Part shown: positions 58,093-64,000 of the stretch, one piece after another
How positions within the stretch are numbered: position 1 is the stretch's first letter
How the letters are laid out: every line of letters starts with the position of its first letter
NCBI GenBank assembly: GCA_033002965.1
Contig: JAURVB010014099.1
Location: 24,134 to 88,133 of the forward strand
Source: Piper betle
Taxonomy: Eukaryota; Streptophyta; Magnoliopsida; Piperales; Piperaceae
Length of the DNA stretch: 64,000 bases
Reading direction: 5' to 3'
Translations under genes and position numbers: made by a program
The notes under the pieces: model-generated
What the model was told of the DNA's origin: nothing
Database searches by the model: none
What the model saw: only the letters and a program-made list of their open reading frames with translations

Positions 58093-61000
58093 AGCAAGGG
58101 GAAGGAAATGTCATGTCGCTGTCTTGCTGATTAAAGGAATTGCTGAAATCCACCCTGCTGCAATTAAGGTCGCCATTGAAGGTTGATGTTGCTGCTAGGA
58201 GGAAGACAATCTTTCCCTGCTGAAGTTGAAGCAGCATTGCAGTTGCAATTTTCATGCATTCAAGCATGATATGTTTCTGGAAATGAATAATTAGGATTGG
58301 AAATGGCCATCCCACCGAGTGCATAAGAATTGTCTAAGTGTTATTGGATACTTGTGACTCTTTAGTCCCATCCCGCTGTCTCTTTGCGCGGCAAGGGCGC
58401 CTCGGTCCCACCGAACCCTTCCAACCCGACGCGGGAACACTCTAACCCGCACCAGCGGACGAACCCGCGCCCGAACAATTATTTTAACTATTTTAATTAT
58501 TAATTGTTTGACTCTGATTGACAATTGACTGATTAATTGGGTTATTTCAATTATTTTACTGTTATAATTATTAAGGACATTGAATACTGTACAATATGAA
58601 TTGCATGTCATATTGAACGTAAGTGAGTTTGGATATCGAACTATGTACATGGAGACCATTTGTTGATGCTGACTAATTGCTAGGAGTTGGAATACCAAAT
58701 CCATAGGACTCATCTTAGGGTTACTAATAAATAAATGTTATGTTGTGGTTCTCACCAATTATGTGGAGCTTATTGAATTTTACTTGATTGTGTTATGTAA
58801 GTATGGTTAGTGTAACTGATATTGTCTTCGTTACCTATATTATTATTGTGGTTGTACCGTTACCGTTACTATTACTGCTTCCTTGTCTTCGTTACTGATA
58901 TTATTATTGTGGTTGTACCGTTACCGTTACTATTACTGCTTCCGTTTTGTTACTATTATTATTTAAGTCACTGTTAAGATTGTTGAGACTATTGCTATTA
59001 CTATTCTCGTGAATGTTATTGTCATTGTTATTGTTACTATAATGTTATAGTTACTAATACTGATATCGTTACTGCTATTATTATTATTGTTATTATTAAA
59101 CTATTATTGATATTGTCGTAGTTACTGTACTATTACACTTATTGGCTGAATGTACTAGGTGCTTATTGTGACTGCTATACCTAATGATTGGCTGTCCAGA
59201 TATTTACTATTGTTGTTGTATCCCTGTTGATGATGTCCATTTACCCTAATGGTGTTTCCAGGGACTACAAATATGATTCTTTACTACCCTGTTATACTCA
59301 AGTGTAGTATACTATGCTACCATATTATTTGGACCATATTATATCAGGATATCATTTTGTACTATACTAGTGAAAGTGTCTCACTACGACTGAGGTAGCA
59401 TTTCTCCTTGAATAATAATTAGTTCTAGCTTAGAGTTAATGCGGTTTGTGTAATTTGAACGGTTTGCGGTTCATTTATTAAGTGAGGATCAATAACGTTT
59501 GTTACAAACATTTATTTTTTAAAACATGTAGATTTATATCATGCTAAGGAGCAAGAGTCACTCCGGGGAATGCTTCACTTTATTCGAATATTAATGGCTA
59601 TGGATTCTAGATGATTACAATATTTGAATTTTTGTACATTGTTGTATTGTATACATTTCATTGAAATCAATAATCACTAATTTTCAACACTGTGACACCA
59701 CGACGATTTAAAGATTCTAGGGATTTTATTGGGTTTCACCGTGTTTTAGTGCTATTTTCTAATAATATTTATCATAAATGAATTTAAAATTTTGCTCAAT
59801 TGATTTACCAGTTAACTCCTCCCCTCTGATTCTTATGAAACCAGTTTGGGAGTTATACTATTTATAAGATATTACATTATTATAAACTGTCTTATTATTT
59901 AATAAGATTAATTATTTATTAAATTAGAATCTATCTCAAATAGTGACCGTACAAAAGCGCGAGATCTTGCCTAGTAATTAATAAATGGGGAGTAGGTAGT
60001 TGATACTAGCTGCTAATAAACTAGGCAATGTTGCATCTTACATTAGAGATCATAGATTCTAATTTTATAGGGATAGACCCTCATTGAATTATAAGATCAA
60101 TTATAATGATAGACTCTAATTTTAAATATAGTCCCTCTGATGATAGACTCTAGTTTTAAATATGGTCCCTCATTGAAAAAATGAGATATACTAAAATTAC
60201 ATCTTAGAAATAGACTCCGGTTTTAAATAAAATTATAATTAAATGAGAAAATAAATCATAATAATTAAAATTGTTTTTTTTATTTTAATTGGTTAAATAA
60301 TGACCTACTTTTTGCTGATTCTCCTTTTATTAATAAGTGGCGATTGTGTTATAAGAAGCTAATTCTTATTATTGTGTGATATTTATTTCTGCATGGTTTC
60401 TGCATAATATAAATTAGCATGCACCATGCGCTTACATAGATGACAATATTGCATATGATGTAGCTAACTCGTGGCACGAAGAAATTTGAAGGACGATTAT
60501 ATAATTTGGACATTGAACGAAGAACAAGGCATAAAAAAGAGTAAAGAAAAAAAGGAAGGATAATATTCAAGTACTAAGGTTCATTATCTTGACTACTTCT
60601 TAGTTTTTATGGGCTTGACATTATCTATTTTCATCATTGGAGCGAGTTGTAATTTATAAAATAGGCCCATCAAATAAGAGAGTCCTAGTTTGCCCGAGAG
60701 CTTTGTATTGTACGATTGGGAAAACATGAATGTGCCAAGAACTTGTTAATGATCACAATCAAATAATTAGATTAGAATTATTTGTAGCGGCCATGCATGC
60801 TAAGAGAGTATGTATGTTCCAAATTCTAATTCAACCCAAAGTGGTAGGTCATGTAATTATAAGTCTCCAAATCTGTGTAAGTTAGTTTCACGTCTAATAT
60901 TTATTTGATAAAATTTAATATATTAATGAAGATGTGTTTAACACCTTTAATTTAATTAATTCTTTTCAAGAAATAATTAAATCCATCAACTTGCACTAAT

Positions 61001-61926
61001 CAAGCTAAATCATTGACAACAAAATTTAATGTTGAGTGGCAAAATTAAACCTTTAATCTCAATTGAACCATAAAAAATGTAGGCTTTCAACCACACATAA
61101 CTCGAGTTAAATTTTATGCTCAAACATCATCCGATCTTCTCAAAAAACACTTGAACATCAATTTGGTGGAAAGTTGGTCATTCACAATTCTTTGGCTTTA
61201 AAAACAACTATAAAAGAAATTATAAACATTTCTCCTTGTTTTTATTTTACATGGCAAAAGACCCAAAACTCAAAAAGGGTCTTTGAACATGATGTTTCGA
61301 AAGTTTCTTCCAACACAAATTGTACTTAGCTCTTTTAATAAGCCTGTCAAGAGATGTCACCTTGTTTTGTATAATTTGAGGCCAGAGCTTGAGCTGCTAT
61401 ATGCCCAACTTGCACACCACCATTGTATAATTCTCAATAATGCAATCACAGGTCTCATTGTAGATATCATTTGTCTCTGGTCTCCTTTCTTTCCTTTCCT
61501 TGAGTCATGTCCACAGAATATTGAGCTTAGCTATTTGCTTGGAAGACTTGAGTCTAAAAGGAGTGCTTGTGAAGTCAATAGATGTGACTACACAAAGATT
61601 TGTGCTTTACTTTTGTCCACCTGCTTGGAAAAAGAAATTATTATGTACTTCCAATGTATATATATCTATAATAAAGTCTATATGTAATATATAGTATGGC
61701 TCTTGCCATTTTGTAACAAGGCCCAATCAACCAGCACAGAGAATTCAGTAGTTTCTTCTAGTTTTTAAACACTTATTATAGGTTAATGCAAGTACTTTCA
61801 CGCAAGCTTGTGGTAAATTATTAAACTTTAAACATATTATTCAAGAAAGGAACTAATTTATCATAACAATGTAAAAGCGGTTGAGAAAAACCTGTCAAAT
61901 AAAGAATTTGTGGCCTCCTCACTTTA

Positions 61927-61958
<32 letters not shown>

Positions 61959-63920
61959 CATAAATAATTATATTTCAAAATTTTCTTTCAAAAATAGCCA
62001 AATTTACAAAATTATGTCAGAAATAGTTATTTTTAAAATCAATTTGACTAAATTCTATTATTTTTTAAAAATAATTACAAAAATATCCATAAGATTTATT
62101 TTTCTAATACCAAAATATATAGTAAATAAAAATTATATTTTTTTGCAACATTATATACAAAAATGAAAAATTAACTAATAAATATTAAATAGAATATAAA
62201 ATTATATTATTGATGAGCTATTTAGAAAAATGAAATATCATTCATTATACAAAACATAAATTTTAAAATTAAATTAAGGGTATGTACATTATCAAAATAA
62301 ATATTAGGAGTAAAATATTCTTAAAATATATAAATTAGTTATATATGAAATAAAAATTTGAGATCTGACTATATTTGTGATAGAAAATACTAAAACTCAG
62401 TTATTTATGACATTTTCTCAAAAAAAAAATCTCTTCCTACACGGGACCAATTAATTATACCCTGGAAAATTCACATAATTAAATCACACTTAATATAATT
62501 TAATAAAACTAAGAAACTACATCAATTTTAAATCAAATTTGGTCCAATTCATGATAGCTAAACCACTTTTCAATGAAAAAAATGAGTGGACATGAAATAG
62601 GATGTTATTCCACTACACACGTGAATGATCATACACACTAGTTGATCAAATGATGGTCATATTACAAATTTTCTTTGCCAAATTTCATCTTCTCCTTTGA
62701 CAAACCATACCATGAATTACACTACACCGTTCTTGTTGCCCCAGTACAATCACAATGGCCCATTTTATGAGGGTGTGAGCCTTCCATACATGTGTATCAC
62801 AACTCCACTTGTGATATTTTACCTATGAAATGTGTTGACCCACAATTTTGTATCACCTATTGATCTTATAATTGTAATACGAAAAATACCATGAAAAAAA
62901 ATCATCAGAAAATTAAGTATGATATGATATTTAGTAGCAATGATCTTATAATTGTAATACGAAAAATACTATATTTGCGTTATCCACCCACATTCTCCAC
63001 CTACATCCTCGTATAACTATTTAAGTTAAATTTTATGGATTATAACTAATTTTTATCCTTATTACTTCATAGCGTGAGTGGAGAACGTGAGTGATGAACA
63101 TCGGCATAGCATGACTCTTGTATTATATGCGAGTTGATTTATAATTGAGCTAGCAACTCTTTGTATACCAGATGAAAGAAATTTTTTTATCTAAAGAATG
63201 TATACCATCTTAATCATGAAAAATGTGAAAGATTAATACTGTATATATAGTATACATATGCCAGCAATAATGTATAATATCTATTCATTTTTAGTTGGAC
63301 ACACTGAATACTATATTAATGTTGCTAAGTTATTATTCAATTGATACTATTGTTTGTTAGCTATTATTTCCAACCATAGTGAAGATGAAATTGTTTAATT
63401 ATTAATGACATTTTTATTGGATAAATTAATGATATTATGTTGAGTAAATGATCGGATAAATGTAAAAGTAGATCATGGTACAAATTAAGCACATCATTAA
63501 GCTTAGTCTATACTTCAAGACATGCATTATACAAACTGTATAATGTCTAAGCAAGAAGGAATTAAGTATCCCTGTAACCATACCACAAAAACTACACCAT
63601 AATTAAACTTCTTAATTATCTTCTAAGACAAGCACACCATCAAGCCAAGACCCTCCATAATTCATAATCCAAAAGGCACAAAATTTAACACAGATGGAAC
63701 CTGCTAATCCAATACCAACAAACAAATGCAGACAGAAGCCAGTTTTGTTGGTTCACATGAGCCAAGGTTCACTGAATATCTCTTCTCCTCTCATCTGCAA
63801 GCAATTAACTTTGGCTCTTCCCACTTGCACTGTTCCTTGTCACTCTCCTCTCTCTTTCTTTTAAATAAGTAGTAGCTCATTGTGAACAACAGACACATCA
63901 AGAGAGAACAGAAACCAACA
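58093..63920. other. AT-rich, repeat-bearing intergenic DNA
   Basis: Includes a 61-bp tandem duplication at 58822-58943 (TTGTCTTCGTTAC...ATTACTGCTTCC twice), a fragment at about 60870-60930 that resembles the start of the TRIM LTR (TTAGTTTCACGTCTAATA), a (TA)n run at about 61932-61958, and a possible MITE at 61959-62420. The 134-residue open frame at 61283-61687 shows no family feature. No gene is assigned. Confidence 0.45.
61957..62420. repeat. Possible MITE-like element with imperfect inverted ends
   Basis: The left end CATAAATAATTATATTTC and the reverse complement of the right end CATAAATAACTGAGTTTTAG continue in parallel for about 47 bases with roughly 30 matches. The right end also occurs alone at 27343-27400. 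The whole is very AT-rich, so chance similarity cannot be excluded. Confidence 0.35.
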
Positions 63921-64000
63921 ATGGAGATGTTCAGTGAGAAAGCCATGGAGATCTCCATGCCCAAATATGATAGAGAAGCGGTTGATGATGATGGAAGAGA
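63921..64000 (+). CDS. 5' end of a gene cut by the window edge
   Basis: ATG at 63921 in the good plant context AACAATGG opens 26 codons, reading MEMFSEKAMEISMPKYDREA then VDDDGR. Upstream lie a TTTAAATAAG motif at about 63860 and a CT-rich leader start, a normal core promoter layout. The first residues match no family I can name; the gene continues to the right. Confidence 0.5.
   Translation, partial: MEMFSEKAMEISMPKYDREAVDDDGR

Noticed and set aside
57949..58134. Short frame over the 122-bp minisatellite
   Set aside because: The repeat period is not a multiple of three, so successive units are read in different frames; not a repeated peptide.
61283..61687. 134-codon open frame on the plus strand
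   Set aside because: No recognisable family, weak coding composition, and a hydrophobic AT-type tail (YFQCIYIYNKVYM) reading into a TA-rich run.

Overview
This is nuclear DNA from a flowering plant. Every recognisable protein belongs to a plant family: a PLS-type PPR protein, peroxisomal malate dehydrogenase, a CEPR1-like receptor kinase, a GPI-anchored GH17/X8 glucanase, alpha-tubulin, an L-type lectin receptor kinase and xylulokinase. Introns are GT-AG and the intergenic DNA is AT-rich, full of (TA)n tracts and transposon remains. Several coding regions start very GC-rich and become AT-richer downstream (PPR, CEPR1-like, lectin kinase). That gradient is typical of monocots, so a monocot is my best guess, but it is an inference.

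Layout. 1-3.1 kb: no gene seen. 3.1-4.6 kb: PPR gene (-). 5.9-9.3 kb: nine-exon peroxisomal malate dehydrogenase (-) with a PTS2 signal. 10.45-16.79 kb: a 6.3-kb inverted-repeat element with near-identical 1.18-kb arms; it carries a Q-rich gene fragment in both arms, a brassinosteroid-signalling-kinase (BSK) fragment with its intron, a FAR1/MULE-like zinc-knuckle fragment and a complete tRNA-like cloverleaf. 17-27 kb: CACTA-type end, a GC-rich TIR element and a larger nested TIR element, both framed by (TA)n, then a microRNA-like foldback. 27.6-30.8 kb: CEPR1-like receptor kinase (+). 31-39.5 kb: mobile and repeat DNA, including a TRIM retrotransposon and a plastid ndhF fragment. 39.5-41.1 kb: GH17 glucanase (-). 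42.6-45.5 kb: alpha-tubulin (+). 46.4-48.5 kb: lectin receptor kinase (+). 49.3-53.9 kb: eleven-exon xylulokinase (-). 55-63.9 kb: repeat-rich DNA with a 122-bp higher-order minisatellite. A new gene begins at 63,921 and runs off the window.

Five of the seven full-length genes each carry one or two single-base indels that break an otherwise complete family-length reading frame. Removing or adding one base per site restores exact codon arithmetic over all exons in each case. The most economical reading is base-level error in a draft long-read assembly; real pseudogenisation of so many neighbours is less likely.

The genes do not form an operon or a pathway; they are independent housekeeping and signalling genes. 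The CEPR1-like and xylulokinase genes sit near each other, as their Arabidopsis relatives do. The most unusual structure is the inverted-repeat element, whose transcript would fold into a >1-kb hairpin containing host gene sequence.
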